From Rhodovastum atsumiense (lineage in GTDB: Bacteria; Pseudomonadota; Alphaproteobacteria; Acetobacterales; Acetobacteraceae), in the NCBI GenBank assembly GCA_026225115.1, contig JAMFSE010000040.1, forward strand, positions 1 to 35,651: a DNA stretch of 35,651 nt, read 5' to 3'. Below, in pieces: positions 6,998 through 15,097 of the stretch (positions are counted from its first letter, which is position 1; every line of letters starts with the position of its first letter). Both the position numbers and the translations under genes were made by a program. Under the pieces are notes generated by a model that was not told where the DNA came from, ran no database searches, and saw only the letters and a list, made by a program, of their open reading frames with translations.

Positions 6998-9505
6998 ATG
7001 ACCGGCAGCACGATCTCCTCGACGATCAACTCCGAGATCACGCTCGGCGTTGGCATCGCGCTCAGCCCGCTAACCATTACAGCGGCCGCAAGTATCATTG
7101 GACCGGCTGAGACGTCGAGCTTGCAAACGGCCTCAGCCATTTATGTGCCGGCGGGCATTCCTGGCGCCAGCATTCTCAACCGTGGCCAGATTTCGGGTAA
7201 GCTGCCGGCATTCGATTCCCTCAGCATCCCGGCGATTCTGGCGGAAAGCCCGCTGACCCTTAACAATTACGGAACCATTGTGGGTCAGAGCGGGGTTTAC
7301 CTGAATGACGGCGGGATCGTCACGAACTCGGGTTTGATCGCCGGGTCGGATGCACGCTCGCAGCATGATTATGGGATCCGGCTCTTTGATGCCAGCCTCG
7401 TCAACACCGGTACCGTTTACGGGACGCAGTACGGTGTAACCGAGTGGAATTTGAGCGGGGTCAATAACAGCGGCACGATATTGGGCGGGGATGCCGGCGT
7501 AGACCTTATCTCCACCACATTGGCCTACGGCGGCACGCTGACAAACCGGGGCAGTATTTACGGCCGGCAAACCGGCATTACCGCTTCCAGCGCGATGATT
7601 ACCAACGCGGGCAATGTTACCGGCGAGACCTATGGCGTTCGGATCTCTTGGGGCAGCACGATATCCAATACGGGCACCATCATCGGCGGCCTTGAGGGAG
7701 TGATGCTGTTGAATCAGCAGTACCAGACGGCGGAGGATTCGAGCCTCGTCAATTCGGGTACAATATCCGGCGGTTATTTCGGGGTTGCGGTTAATTTCTC
7801 AGATGCCTCCAATGCCGCCGGTGGCACCATTATCGGACAGACTTTTGGGGTCGGTGTTGGCCAGGCGGGGTATTTTCAAAACGCTGGGGGTGTTTACGGG
7901 GTTACTGCCGGCGTACTGCTGGAAAACGGCGGGCTGGTGGTAAATACCGGCAAAATGCGGGGCGGGACGAACGGCGCCTTTTTGCTTTCGGAGGGCGACC
8001 TCACCAATGCTTCTGGCGGCTATGTGCAAGGCCGTAGCGCCGGCGTGCGCGACCAGGGCGGCTATTTGCTGAATGCCGGCAGCTTGGCAGGCGCCAGCTA
8101 CGGCGTCTCTCTGCTGGGCGGCGGTATCGGCGTGAACACCGGCAAGATCACTTCGCAGGGCGAAGGCATCTACCTATCTGGTAGTTATTCAACAACGGCG
8201 TCGGATTTTTTCGTGAATAGCGGCACGGTGTACGGCAAAAGCGCCGGGATAATTCTGAAGAATGGTACGGTCTACAACCTTGGAAAAATTTCCGGCGGAC
8301 CGATCGGGGTCAGTCTCGTCACCGGAACCTCGCTCGCCAATTCCGGGAACATTTACGGTCAAAAATATGGCGTTCAACTGGCGGCCGGCAGGATTTCCAA
8401 CGCTGGCACTATTGCCGGAGCGAAAACTGGCGTGGAAATCTCGCACAGCTATTTGTTCGATTCCGGACTCATTTCCGGCGGTTCCTACGCCGTTTATGGC
8501 CAAGGTTTTACGCTAGCGGTGGGTGCGGGCGAAGTGTTCCCAGCCAGAGTTGTTGATAAAACAGATACAAGTACGCTCGATTTGACCGGCACAGAGTTTG
8601 GGACCCTTACCGGCGTCGGCACGACGCTGAGTGGCTTTGACGTCATAAATATTGTCGGCGGTGCAAACTGGCTGCTATCGGGTAACAGTGCAGGTCTTGC
8701 CAATCATCAGGTGATCAATGGTTTCACCTATGGCGATACGATTTTGCTTACTGGTTTTACAATGACCAGCGTCAACTCTACTAACGGTGCAGGCATCGTA
8801 CTTACCAACGGCAAGACCGTCGTCTCTCTTGCCGTCGTAGTGCATTTTAACACAACCAAAACGCCGTATAATATCAGCGCATCCAGCCTCGGCACTGTGA
8901 TTACGCTTCCGATACCATGTTTTATGGCCGGCACCCGCATTCTCACTTCGCGGGGAAAAATTCCGGTTCAGAAGCTTTCCGTTGGCGACACGGTCATTAC
9001 GCTTGCCGGTGATGACTGGCCGATTATCTGGATCGGAAAAAGAACGATAAATTCGCTGCAGCATGCACAGCCCGAAACGGTGTGGCCAGTCTGCATTACC
9101 GCGAACGCACTGGCCGAAAATATACCGAGCCGGGATTTATGGGTATCGCCGGATCATGCCATTTATATCGATGATTATTTAATTCCTGCCAAGGAATTAA
9201 TCAATGATTGCAATATCTATCAAGGCCGGCGTAATGCGGTGATTTATTATCATATCGAATTGGAAGAGCACGCGGTGGTTTTTGCAGAAAACGCCGCCGT
9301 CGAAACATATCTAGAAACCGGGAACCGGGGAGGCTTCGAGAATGGCGGCGATACGGCTAGCCTGGAGCCGGATTTTGCCGATGTAATGCGCAAGCGCCGA
9401 TCCTGCGCGACGTTGCTCGAGCCTGGTGAAGTTTTGGACAGAATACGTGCGAGCATCCTGCGGCGCCATGGGAGCATAACGCCCAGTGCGCGCGCGCAGT
9501 TTTAA
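6998..9505 (+). CDS. Large beta-repeat (beta-helix-like) protein with C-terminal Hint domain
   Basis: About 835 aa. After a short Thr/Ser-rich N-terminus with no classical signal peptide (TGSTISSTINSEITLG), residues ~45-510 consist of some twenty units of about 20-25 residues of the form N-x-G-x-I-x-G-x-x-x-G-V, predicted to stack as a right-handed beta-solenoid. A Gly/Thr-rich linker leads to a Hint_2-type domain (about 640-790). It opens with CFMAGTRILTSRGKIPVQKL and carries VGDTV, RDLWVSPDHAIYI and HIELEEHAVVFAE. Hint domains are self-cleaving, intein/hedgehog-related modules; the Cys (TGT codon at 8918) is the expected nucleophile. ATG at 6998 has GAGG five bases upstream; an in-frame GTG at 6983 would add five residues. 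The gene diverges from sthA. Extracellular or surface location is inferred; function unknown. Confidence 0.82.
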   Translation: MTGSTISSTINSEITLGVGIALSPLTITAAASIIGPAETSSLQTASAIYVPAGIPGASILNRGQISGKLPAFDSLSIPAILAESPLTLNNYGTIVGQSGVYLNDGGIVTNSGLIAGSDARSQHDYGIRLFDASLVNTGTVYGTQYGVTEWNLSGVNNSGTILGGDAGVDLISTTLAYGGTLTNRGSIYGRQTGITASSAMITNAGNVTGETYGVRISWGSTISNTGTIIGGLEGVMLLNQQYQTAEDSSLVNSGTISGGYFGVAVNFSDASNAAGGTIIGQTFGVGVGQAGYFQNAGGVYGVTAGVLLENGGLVVNTGKMRGGTNGAFLLSEGDLTNASGGYVQGRSAGVRDQGGYLLNAGSLAGASYGVSLLGGGIGVNTGKITSQGEGIYLSGSYSTTASDFFVNSGTVYGKSAGIILKNGTVYNLGKISGGPIGVSLVTGTSLANSGNIYGQKYGVQLAAGRISNAGTIAGAKTGVEISHSYLFDSGLISGGSYAVYGQGFTLAVGAGEVFPARVVDKTDTSTLDLTGTEFGTLTGVGTTLSGFDVINIVGGANWLLSGNSAGLANHQVINGFTYGDTILLTGFTMTSVNSTNGAGIVLTNGKTVVSLAVVVHFNTTKTPYNISASSLGTVITLPIPCFMAGTRILTSRGKIPVQKLSVGDTVITLAGDDWPIIWIGKRTINSLQHAQPETVWPVCITANALAENIPSRDLWVSPDHAIYIDDYLIPAKELINDCNIYQGRRNAVIYYHIELEEHAVVFAENAAVETYLETGNRGGFENGGDTASLEPDFADVMRKRRSCATLLEPGEVLDRIRASILRRHGSITPSARAQF

Positions 9506-9557
9506 ATGCTTAAAGTGTAGACAAAAGCGCCCGGCGGATCGATCCGGACACGGTCTG

Positions 9558-9731
9558 CTAGACCGAGTCGCCGCGCAGGCGTTCCATTTGATCCTTCAGC
9601 CGCAGTTTCTCGAGCTTCATTCGAACAAGTTGCCCGTCATCCGGGCGCGGCCGATGGTCTTCCTCGGTAATGCGCATGTCCAGACTGGCATGGCGTTGTT
9701 TAAGGGTTTCAATGTGCGATTGCAGGTTCAT
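9558..9731 (-). CDS. DUF465 (YdcH-like) microprotein
   Basis: A 57-aa frame that reads MNLQSHIETLKQRHASLDMR and continues with a DD(G)QLVRMKLEKLRLKDQMERL helix, ending in TAG. This is the typical DUF465/YdcH pattern: a short helical hairpin with a first helix starting L..L...H..L, a charged turn, and a second helix K..KL.LKD.I..L. GGAGG lies four bases before the ATG. Family function is unknown; the proteins are small, charged and probably coiled-coil. A clear paralogue lies divergently at 9916. Confidence 0.85.
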   Translation of the reverse strand: MNLQSHIETLKQRHASLDMRITEEDHRPRPDDGQLVRMKLEKLRLKDQMERLRGDSV

Positions 9732-9915
9732 ATTGCCTCCTAAAAGGGGAGCCGGAAATGTCGCCGTATCGGTCTCTGGACGATGCCGTTTTGCATGGCC
9801 AGGAGGATTATGCTGCGCCCTTGGAAGGGGATTGTCACCTGAATATTTACTGAAGCGAGAGTTATCCCCAAGTTTATGGTTTCCGGACGTTCAAAATCCC
9901 TCTATTGCTCCCGCC

Positions 9916-10119
9916 ATGTTGACCGATAAAGACAATTTGCTTCGCCGGCTCCACGCCTTGCGGAGCGAGCACCGTGATTTGGACACCGTTATTGCGCGGA
10001 TTACCGAGCACGGCCCGACTGACCAGTTGCAGGTGCAACGGCTGAAAAAACGCAAATTGGGGCTGAAGGATGAGATCGCCTGGCTGGAAAGCCGCCTGAT
10101 TCCGGACCGCACGGCGTGA
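9916..10119 (+). CDS. DUF465 (YdcH-like) protein upstream of purE
   Basis: 67 aa with the same two-helix architecture as the divergent gene at 9558-9731: [20 protein letters not shown], a short turn, then [20 protein letters not shown]. Its stop overlaps the GTG start of purE (GTGA), so it is probably co-transcribed and coupled with purE-purK. No strong ribosome-binding site is visible before the ATG at 9916; the frame stays open upstream, but the preceding residues do not look like this family. Function unknown. Confidence 0.8.
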   Translation: MLTDKDNLLRRLHALRSEHRDLDTVIARITEHGPTDQLQVQRLKKRKLGLKDEIAWLESRLIPDRTA

Positions 10120-10631
10120 GCCAGAATGGCGCACAGCCTTTAGTGGGTATCATCATGGGCAGCAAATCCGACTGGCCGGTGCTGCAATACGCCGCGGAGA
10201 TGCTGGAAAACCTTGGCGTGGCCTATGAGGCCAAGGTCGTTTCCGCCCATCGCACGCCGAAACGGCTGTATGATTACGCCACCGGCGCCGAAGCCAGGGG
10301 CCTGAAAATCATTATTGCCGGTGCCGGCGGGGCAGCGCACCTCCCTGGCATGGCCGCCGCCATGACGATTTTGCCGGTTCTTGGCGTGCCGGTCGCCACG
10401 ACCGCGTTGCAGGGCCAGGATAGTCTGCTCTCTATCGTGCAGATGCCGGGCGGCGTGCCGGTTGGCACATTGGCCATCGGCAAAGCCGGGGCGATCAATG
10501 CCGGCCTGCTGGCCGCTGCCATTCTTGGCCTGTCCGATCCTGAATTGCTGGCGCGCGTGCGAAGCTATCGCGAGGCCCAGACCGCAGCCGTGCCGGACGC
10601 GCCCGCCGCCTTGGACGCTCCGGACGCATGA
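10116..10631 (+). CDS. purE: N5-carboxyaminoimidazole ribonucleotide mutase (PurE class I)
   Basis: This 171-aa enzyme converts N5-CAIR to CAIR in purine biosynthesis, using the product of PurK. It carries the class I hallmarks GSKSDWPV (phosphate loop, near residues 10-17), SAHRTP with the catalytic His, [11 protein letters not shown], and [19 protein letters not shown]. Length fits the family (about 160-170 aa). GTG at 10116 overlaps the DUF465 stop, and its own stop overlaps the purK start (ATGA), so DUF465-purE-purK is one translational unit. Confidence 0.96.
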   Translation: MSQNGAQPLVGIIMGSKSDWPVLQYAAEMLENLGVAYEAKVVSAHRTPKRLYDYATGAEARGLKIIIAGAGGAAHLPGMAAAMTILPVLGVPVATTALQGQDSLLSIVQMPGGVPVGTLAIGKAGAINAGLLAAAILGLSDPELLARVRSYREAQTAAVPDAPAALDAPDA

Positions 10632-11764
10632 TCGCAGCCGGAACGGCGTTTCCGCTCGGCCCCGGTTCCGTGATCGGCATTATCGGCGGCGGCCAGCTCG
10701 GCCGCATGTCGGCGATTGCGGCGGCCAGGCTGGGCTATAAATGCCATGTTTTTTCGCCGGAGCCCGATAGCCCGGCCAGCCAGGTCTGCTATCTCTCGAC
10801 CATCGCCGATTATACCGATCACGTCGCCTTGCACCGCTTTGCCGAAGCGGTGGACGTGATCACCTTTGAATTTGAAAACGTTCCGGCCGATGGGTTGGAG
10901 CTGTTGACCAGCCTGAAACCGGTGCGCCCCGGGCCGGCGATTTTGCGACTGAGCCAGGATCGGCTGCAGGAAAAACGGTTCCTGAATGATATCGGCATCG
11001 CTTCCGCGCCTTGGGCGGAAGTCCGGGACGCTGCCGAGCTGGACTCCGCCATCGCGGAGCTCGGCCTGCCGGCGGTGCTTAAAACCACCCGGCTTGGGTA
11101 TGATGGCAAGGGCCAGGCAGTGCTGCGCCCCGGTGACGATCCGGCATCCGCTTTCGCCCAGCTACAGCCTAAACCGTTGGTTCTGGAAGGGTTTGTCGAC
11201 TTCGCCTGTGAGATCTCGGTGATCGTCGCGCGCGGTGAAGACGGTCACATTGCCGGTTTTGAGCCAGTGGAAAATCGCCATAAGCACCATATTCTCGATG
11301 TGACGCTGGCGCCGGCGCCCCTGCCGCTTGCGACCCTGGCCGAAGCCTCAAAAATGGCTTGCCATATCGCTGAGAAGCTGGAGCTGATCGGGCTGCTGGC
11401 GGTGGAAATGTTCGTGACGCGGACGGGCAGCCTGCTGGTGAATGAAATCGCGCCGAGGCCGCATAACTCCGGCCATTGGACGATCGATGCCTGCTTTGCC
11501 AGCCAGTTCGAGCAGCATATTCGCGCGGTCGCCGGGCTGCCGTTGGCCACACCCAGCCGCCACGCCGATGCGGTGATGAAAAACCTGGTTGGGCCGGAGG
11601 ACATGGCAATACTGCCCGCCATCCTCGCCACGCCGTATTTAATTCCGCATCTCTACGGCAAAACCGAAGCGCGGCCGGGCCGTAAAATGGGACATTTTAC
11701 CCGGCTGTTCCCGAAAGGCAGCCTGCCGGGAGAATTTGGCATTGAGGCTGCCATAAAGATTTGA
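10628..11764 (+). CDS. purK: 5-(carboxyamino)imidazole ribonucleotide synthase
   Basis: A 378-aa ATP-grasp enzyme that makes N5-CAIR from AIR, ATP and bicarbonate, the step before PurE. Visible features are the N-terminal nucleotide-fold motif [26 protein letters not shown], the ATP-grasp lysine and flexible loop [11 protein letters not shown], a phosphate/ATP segment [18 protein letters not shown], and the metal-binding [15 protein letters not shown]. It overlaps purE by four bases. Just after its stop the palindromic repeat copy B begins, which likely marks the end of the operon. Confidence 0.96.
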   Translation: MIAAGTAFPLGPGSVIGIIGGGQLGRMSAIAAARLGYKCHVFSPEPDSPASQVCYLSTIADYTDHVALHRFAEAVDVITFEFENVPADGLELLTSLKPVRPGPAILRLSQDRLQEKRFLNDIGIASAPWAEVRDAAELDSAIAELGLPAVLKTTRLGYDGKGQAVLRPGDDPASAFAQLQPKPLVLEGFVDFACEISVIVARGEDGHIAGFEPVENRHKHHILDVTLAPAPLPLATLAEASKMACHIAEKLELIGLLAVEMFVTRTGSLLVNEIAPRPHNSGHWTIDACFASQFEQHIRAVAGLPLATPSRHADAVMKNLVGPEDMAILPAILATPYLIPHLYGKTEARPGRKMGHFTRLFPKGSLPGEFGIEAAIKI

Positions 11765-11767
11765 AAA

Positions 11768-11900
11768 GGGAAGCGGTTCTTTTTTCGAAAATAGAACCAA
11801 AAAACTTTCTTTAATTGGGCCGGAGGTCCTGCTGGGGCCAACGCCCCGACCCAAATTGCAAAAGTCTTTTGCTTCTTTTCTTCAGAAAAGAAGGCGCTTT
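11768..11900. repeat. Dispersed palindromic repeat, full copy B
   Basis: This long element between convergent purK and the DUF1127 gene is built of three hairpins. They are a left AT-rich stem (GGTTCTTTTTTC ... GAAAATAGAACC, 11775-11798, one mismatch) followed by AAAAAACTTT; a central GC stem (GGGGC CAAC GCCCC, 11834-11847, within TTGGG...CCCAA); and a right stem (CTTCTTTTCT-TC-AGAAAAGAAG, 11872-11893) preceded by AAAAGTC. As a whole it is a large imperfect inverted repeat. It could work as a bidirectional terminator, and its recurrence suggests a REP-like or MITE-like family. Confidence 0.75.
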
Positions 11901-11901
11901 C

Positions 11902-12159
11902 TTACCTTCTGATCCGCACGAGGCTCGGGATTTGTTGGCGGTTTACGCCGATGTCAGCCAATTCGCGGTCTGAAAGACCGGCGAGCTCTTGCGCCGCGGC
12001 GCGCTGCGCCTGCCAGTTGCGGACGCGGCTGATGATTCCCGGGAACATCCCCGAATGGGTGTCAGCGCCGAGAAAAGCGATTTGGCGCGTGAAGAACAGA
12101 TTGCCAAATTTGCCCAGCGACAACGTGCCGGAAACTTGGTTATGATTGGTTTTAGCCAT
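11902..12159 (-). CDS. DUF1127 (YjiS-like) small protein
   Basis: 85 aa with the DUF1127 signature in the C-terminal half: a basic amphipathic helix (VRNWQAQRAAAQELAGLSDR) followed by ELADIGVNRQQI. The N-terminal 40 residues are non-conserved. Proteins with this domain are common in alphaproteobacteria, and some help in RNA binding or phosphate/stress adaptation; no specific role can be assigned here. ATG at 12159 has AGG 8 bases upstream. It diverges from the aminopeptidase at 12310 and its stop abuts repeat copy B. Confidence 0.86.
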   Translation of the reverse strand: MAKTNHNQVSGTLSLGKFGNLFFTRQIAFLGADTHSGMFPGIISRVRNWQAQRAAAQELAGLSDRELADIGVNRQQIPSLVRIRR

Positions 12160-12309
12160 GATACGAACCTATAAACTTGCAGATGACGGCCTAGCCGGTA
12201 CGACCGAGCAGCATCATTCTTCGGCAGCATATAGCGCATTTGCCGTAATTTTGGGCTGGGGGCGCTGCCGAGGCAGACCTGCGGCTGACGCATACATGAA
12301 GGTTGAACT

Positions 12310-14088
12310 ATGACGTCAGAACATAATGCTCCGCTGAGCAGGCTTCGCGCCGTGCTTCGCCGGGAGGGTCTGGACGGTTTTTTGGTGCCGAAATCGGATG
12401 AGCATCTGGGCGAGTACGTGCCGAAATCGGCAGAACGCCTGGCGTTTACCTCCGGCTTCACTGGTTCCGCGGGGATCGCCATCGTGTTGCAGGATCGCGC
12501 CGCTGTTTTTTCCGATGGAAGGTACACGCTGCAGCTGGAGGCCGAAACCGACGGGGCTTTGTGGGAGCGCCTGCACAGCACCGAAACGCCGCCGGAGCTC
12601 TGGTTGAAGACCTCGGCGGCGGGTAAGCGGATTGGCTATGACCCCTGGTTGATTTCGGCGGATGCGCTGAAAAGGTTTGACGGCATTGAGATGGTAGCTG
12701 TGCAGCGTAACCCGGTGGATGAGGTTTGGACCGATCGGCCTGCGCCACCGCTGGCGCCTGTTTATCCGCACGCAACGGATTATGCGGGTGAGGACGCGGC
12801 CAGCAAACGGGAACGGCTGGCGAAGTCTTTGACCGAAGCGGGGCAGGGTGCGGCGATCCTGACCGACCCGGCGTCGTTGGCATGGTTGTTTAATATCCGG
12901 GGTTCGGACGTTGAGTTTACGCCGGTCGCCCTGGGCTTTGCCATTTTGAAGGCCGATGCTAGCGCCACAATATTCATGGCGCCGGAGAAAATTTCGGGCG
13001 CCATGCGCGAGCATCTGGGCAATCACGTCACGGTGGCTTCCCGGGCGGAGCTTGAGCCGGCTTTGGCGAAGCTTTCCGGAGAGACCGTGCGTTACGATTC
13101 TGCTTCAATGCCGGTCTGGTTCAAGACTGCCCTGATCGAGGCCGGGGCTAAAATTTTCGAAGCCGCTGACCCGGTGGCTATGCCGCGCGCCTGCAAAAAT
13201 GCAACTGAACAGGCGGGGGCGCGGGCGGCGCATATCCGGGACGGCGTTGCGATGGTGCGGTTTCTCGCCTGGTTTGCGAAAGCAGCGCCGCTTGGGCTGC
13301 AGACGGAGATCTCGGCGGCCGAGAAATTGCTGGAATTTCGCAGGCAAGGCGCGCTTTTCCGCGATGAGAGTTTTCCGGCCATATCGGGGGCCGGCGAGCA
13401 TGGCGCCGTTATCCATTACCGCGCCAGCGCGGAGTCCAACCGCGCGATCAACCCGGACGAGGTTTATCTGATTGACAGCGGCGCGCAGTATCTTGATGGC
13501 ACGACCGATATCACGCGCACGCTCTGGACGGGTCCTGGCCCGGCGCCCGATGCGGTGCGCGCGCATGTCACCGCGGTGCTCGCCGGGCATATCGCGCTGG
13601 CCGGGATTGTGTTCCCCGAAGGCGTTGCCGGCGCGCATCTGGATGTGCTGGCGCGGCAGGCGCTTTGGCGGAGCGGGCTGGATTACGACCATGGCACCGG
13701 CCATGGCGTCGGCTCCTATCTGTCGGTGCATGAGGGGCCGGCCGGCATTTCGCGGGCTGCCCGCCCGGTGCCGCTGAAGCCTGGGATGATCCTTTCCGAC
13801 GAGCCGGGTTTTTATTTGGCCGGGGCTTACGGGATCCGTCTGGAAAACCTGCTGCTGGTGCAGCCGGCGGAATTTGGCGATCAGAAACGCAAATTTCTCC
13901 GGTTTGAAACATTGACGGAGGTTCCGTTCGACCGGGCGTTGATCGACCCGGAATTGCTGACGCCCGAGGCTGTAGGCTGGCTGAATGCCTATCATGCGGA
14001 GGTTCGGCGGAAGCTGGAGCCGCATCTGAACCAAGGCCACGACGCTGAAACGCTGGCCTGGCTGGCGGCGGCGACGGCGCCCGTCTAA
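12310..14088 (+). CDS. M24 family Xaa-Pro aminopeptidase
   Basis: The 592-aa protein has the three-domain build of the large cytosolic Xaa-Pro aminopeptidase P type: two creatinase-N-like domains (to about residue 310) and a C-terminal pita-bread catalytic domain. The dimetal ligands are recognisable: the two Asp of LIDSGAQYLDGTTDITRT, the His of GTGHGVGSYLSVHE, the Glu of MILSDEPGFY and the Glu of GIRLENLLLV. It removes N-terminal residues preceding proline from peptides, normally with Mn2+. GAAGG lies about 8 bases before the ATG. It is a monocistronic unit between the DUF1127 gene (divergent) and thpR. Confidence 0.93.
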   Translation: MTSEHNAPLSRLRAVLRREGLDGFLVPKSDEHLGEYVPKSAERLAFTSGFTGSAGIAIVLQDRAAVFSDGRYTLQLEAETDGALWERLHSTETPPELWLKTSAAGKRIGYDPWLISADALKRFDGIEMVAVQRNPVDEVWTDRPAPPLAPVYPHATDYAGEDAASKRERLAKSLTEAGQGAAILTDPASLAWLFNIRGSDVEFTPVALGFAILKADASATIFMAPEKISGAMREHLGNHVTVASRAELEPALAKLSGETVRYDSASMPVWFKTALIEAGAKIFEAADPVAMPRACKNATEQAGARAAHIRDGVAMVRFLAWFAKAAPLGLQTEISAAEKLLEFRRQGALFRDESFPAISGAGEHGAVIHYRASAESNRAINPDEVYLIDSGAQYLDGTTDITRTLWTGPGPAPDAVRAHVTAVLAGHIALAGIVFPEGVAGAHLDVLARQALWRSGLDYDHGTGHGVGSYLSVHEGPAGISRAARPVPLKPGMILSDEPGFYLAGAYGIRLENLLLVQPAEFGDQKRKFLRFETLTEVPFDRALIDPELLTPEAVGWLNAYHAEVRRKLEPHLNQGHDAETLAWLAAATAPV

Positions 14089-14197
14089 CTCCCCGGATTT
14101 GCATTGACCGGCTCGCGCCAAACATGCAGGTTACAAGCGAATCGGGACGTGACTACGTAGCTATTGAGACCTTTTCCGAGCCGGGGGGCAGAGCATT

Positions 14198-14731
14198 ATG
14201 CGCCTTTTCGTGGCCCTTGATCTCCCCTGGGAGATCAAAGAAGAACTCAGCGATTTGTCATTCAACTTGAATGGTGCGCGCTGGGTACCCACCGATAATT
14301 TTCATCTAACCTTGCGATTTATTGGCGAAGCCAGCCGGTTGCAGGCCGAGGAAATTGACCTTGCGCTCGCCACGCTGCGCGGCCGCAGCTTCAGCTTTTC
14401 GCTTTCTGGCCTTGGCTGGTTTGAGAAAGCCGGGCGCGCCAACGCGCTGTGGGTGGGGGTGGAGCGAAATGAGCATCTGACCCGGCTGCAGGCGAAGGTG
14501 GAAACGGCACTACACCGCATCGGCCTGCCGCCGGACCGCAGGCGTTTTACACCGCATGTGACGTTGGCGCGGATGGATGTGCCGGTAACCCAGCATTTGA
14601 CGAGCTTCGTTCAGGCTAACAACCTCTTCCGCTCTGCACCGATCCATGCAGATAATGTCACGTTGTTCAGTTCTTTCCTGGGCAAGGATCAGCCAACTTA
14701 TACGCCCGAAGCGGAATACGCTTTAGGTTAA
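14198..14731 (+). CDS. thpR: RNA 2',3'-cyclic phosphodiesterase (2H family)
   Basis: 177 aa, the usual length for ThpR/LigT. It starts MRLFVALDLP and has both 2H catalytic tetrapeptides in context: HLTLRFIG (about residues 42-49) and HVTLAR (about 128-133). Enzymes of this family hydrolyse 2',3'-cyclic phosphate ends of RNA to 2'-phosphates and can ligate tRNA halves in vitro. It has its own short upstream region (14089-14197), where I see no clear promoter. An FNR-like dyad follows 35 bases after its stop. Confidence 0.92.
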   Translation: MRLFVALDLPWEIKEELSDLSFNLNGARWVPTDNFHLTLRFIGEASRLQAEEIDLALATLRGRSFSFSLSGLGWFEKAGRANALWVGVERNEHLTRLQAKVETALHRIGLPPDRRRFTPHVTLARMDVPVTQHLTSFVQANNLFRSAPIHADNVTLFSSFLGKDQPTYTPEAEYALG

Positions 14732-14766
14732 CGCCGGCAGATTTTTCTGCGCCTACTGACGTGACC

Positions 14767-14780
14767 TTGATCCAGATCAA
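14767..14780. promoter_or_regulatory. FNR/FixK-type box TTGATCCAGATCAA
   Basis: An exact match to the Crp/Fnr-family consensus TTGAT-N4-ATCAA, extended to CCTTGATC-CA-GATCAAGG (14765-14782). It sits 134 bases before the first kdp-operon start codon and 35 bases after the thpR stop. Because GGC and TTTTT follow, the same sequence could fold as a weak thpR terminator. The consensus match favours an oxygen- or redox-responsive operator, but no binding protein is in the window. Confidence 0.6.
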
Positions 14781-14823
14781 GGCTTTTTCGAAGGCGCAAT
14801 GAGTTACTGCGGCGGCCAGCCGC

Positions 14824-14875
14824 CTTTATGCGTTCTTTATGCCGTACATAAAAATTCCATGTCGCGTCTTTATGC
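14824..14875 (+). promoter_or_regulatory. Three phased direct repeats of CTTTATGC upstream of kdp
   Basis: CTTTATGC occurs exactly at 14824-14831, 14835-14842 and 14868-14875. The offsets are 11 and 33 bases, one and three helical turns, so all three lie on the same DNA face. Such arrays are typical for OmpR-family response regulators, the family of KdpE. They end 39 bases before the first operon start codon. An AT-rich stretch (ACATAAAAATT) lies between the second and third. Regulator and promoter position are inferred. Confidence 0.5.
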
Positions 14876-14914
14876 ACAGGCGCGCACATGACGCCATGGA
14901 AAGGTTGGTGCGCC

Positions 14915-14998
14915 ATGGGTGACGCTGTCGCCGTGATCTACGGGGTTTTCGTATTTGTTTTGCTCATCCTCTACGTCAAGGGATGTGAGAAGGTTTGA
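14915..14998 (+). CDS. 27-aa membrane peptide at the head of the kdp operon
   Basis: A 27-residue frame, one long hydrophobic helix (VIYGVFVFVLLILYV) ending in KGCEKV. AAAGG lies about 10 bases upstream of the ATG, and the stop is one base before the kdpF start. Short single-helix proteins with a C-terminal Gly/Cys and basic/acidic tail are often found directly upstream of kdpF in proteobacteria; I recognise the pattern but know no named function. It is probably inserted in the inner membrane next to KdpF/KdpA. Confidence 0.65.
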   Translation: MGDAVAVIYGVFVFVLLILYVKGCEKV

Positions 14999-14999
14999 G

Positions 15000-15086
15000 A
15001 TGTTTGATCTGATTTTCGGCGGCGTCATATCTGCCGGCTTGTTGGCCTATTTGGTATGGGCGCTGCTGCGCCCTGAAGATTTTTAA
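15000..15086 (+). CDS. kdpF: Potassium-transporting ATPase KdpF subunit
   Basis: A 28-aa single-pass membrane peptide: MFDLIFGGVISAGLLAYLVW then ALLRPEDF. The C-terminal RPEDF (commonly KPE-x-F) is the KdpF hallmark. KdpF stabilises the KdpABC complex in the inner membrane. Its ATG follows the upstream 27-aa frame by one base, and kdpA begins 11 bases after its stop. Confidence 0.93.
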   Translation: MFDLIFGGVISAGLLAYLVWALLRPEDF

Positions 15087-15097
15087 GGACTTAATTC

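Noticed and set aside
9486-9743. Small + strand frame over the first DUF465 gene
   Set aside because: The minus strand carries a good DUF465 protein with a GGAGG site; the + frame has neither.
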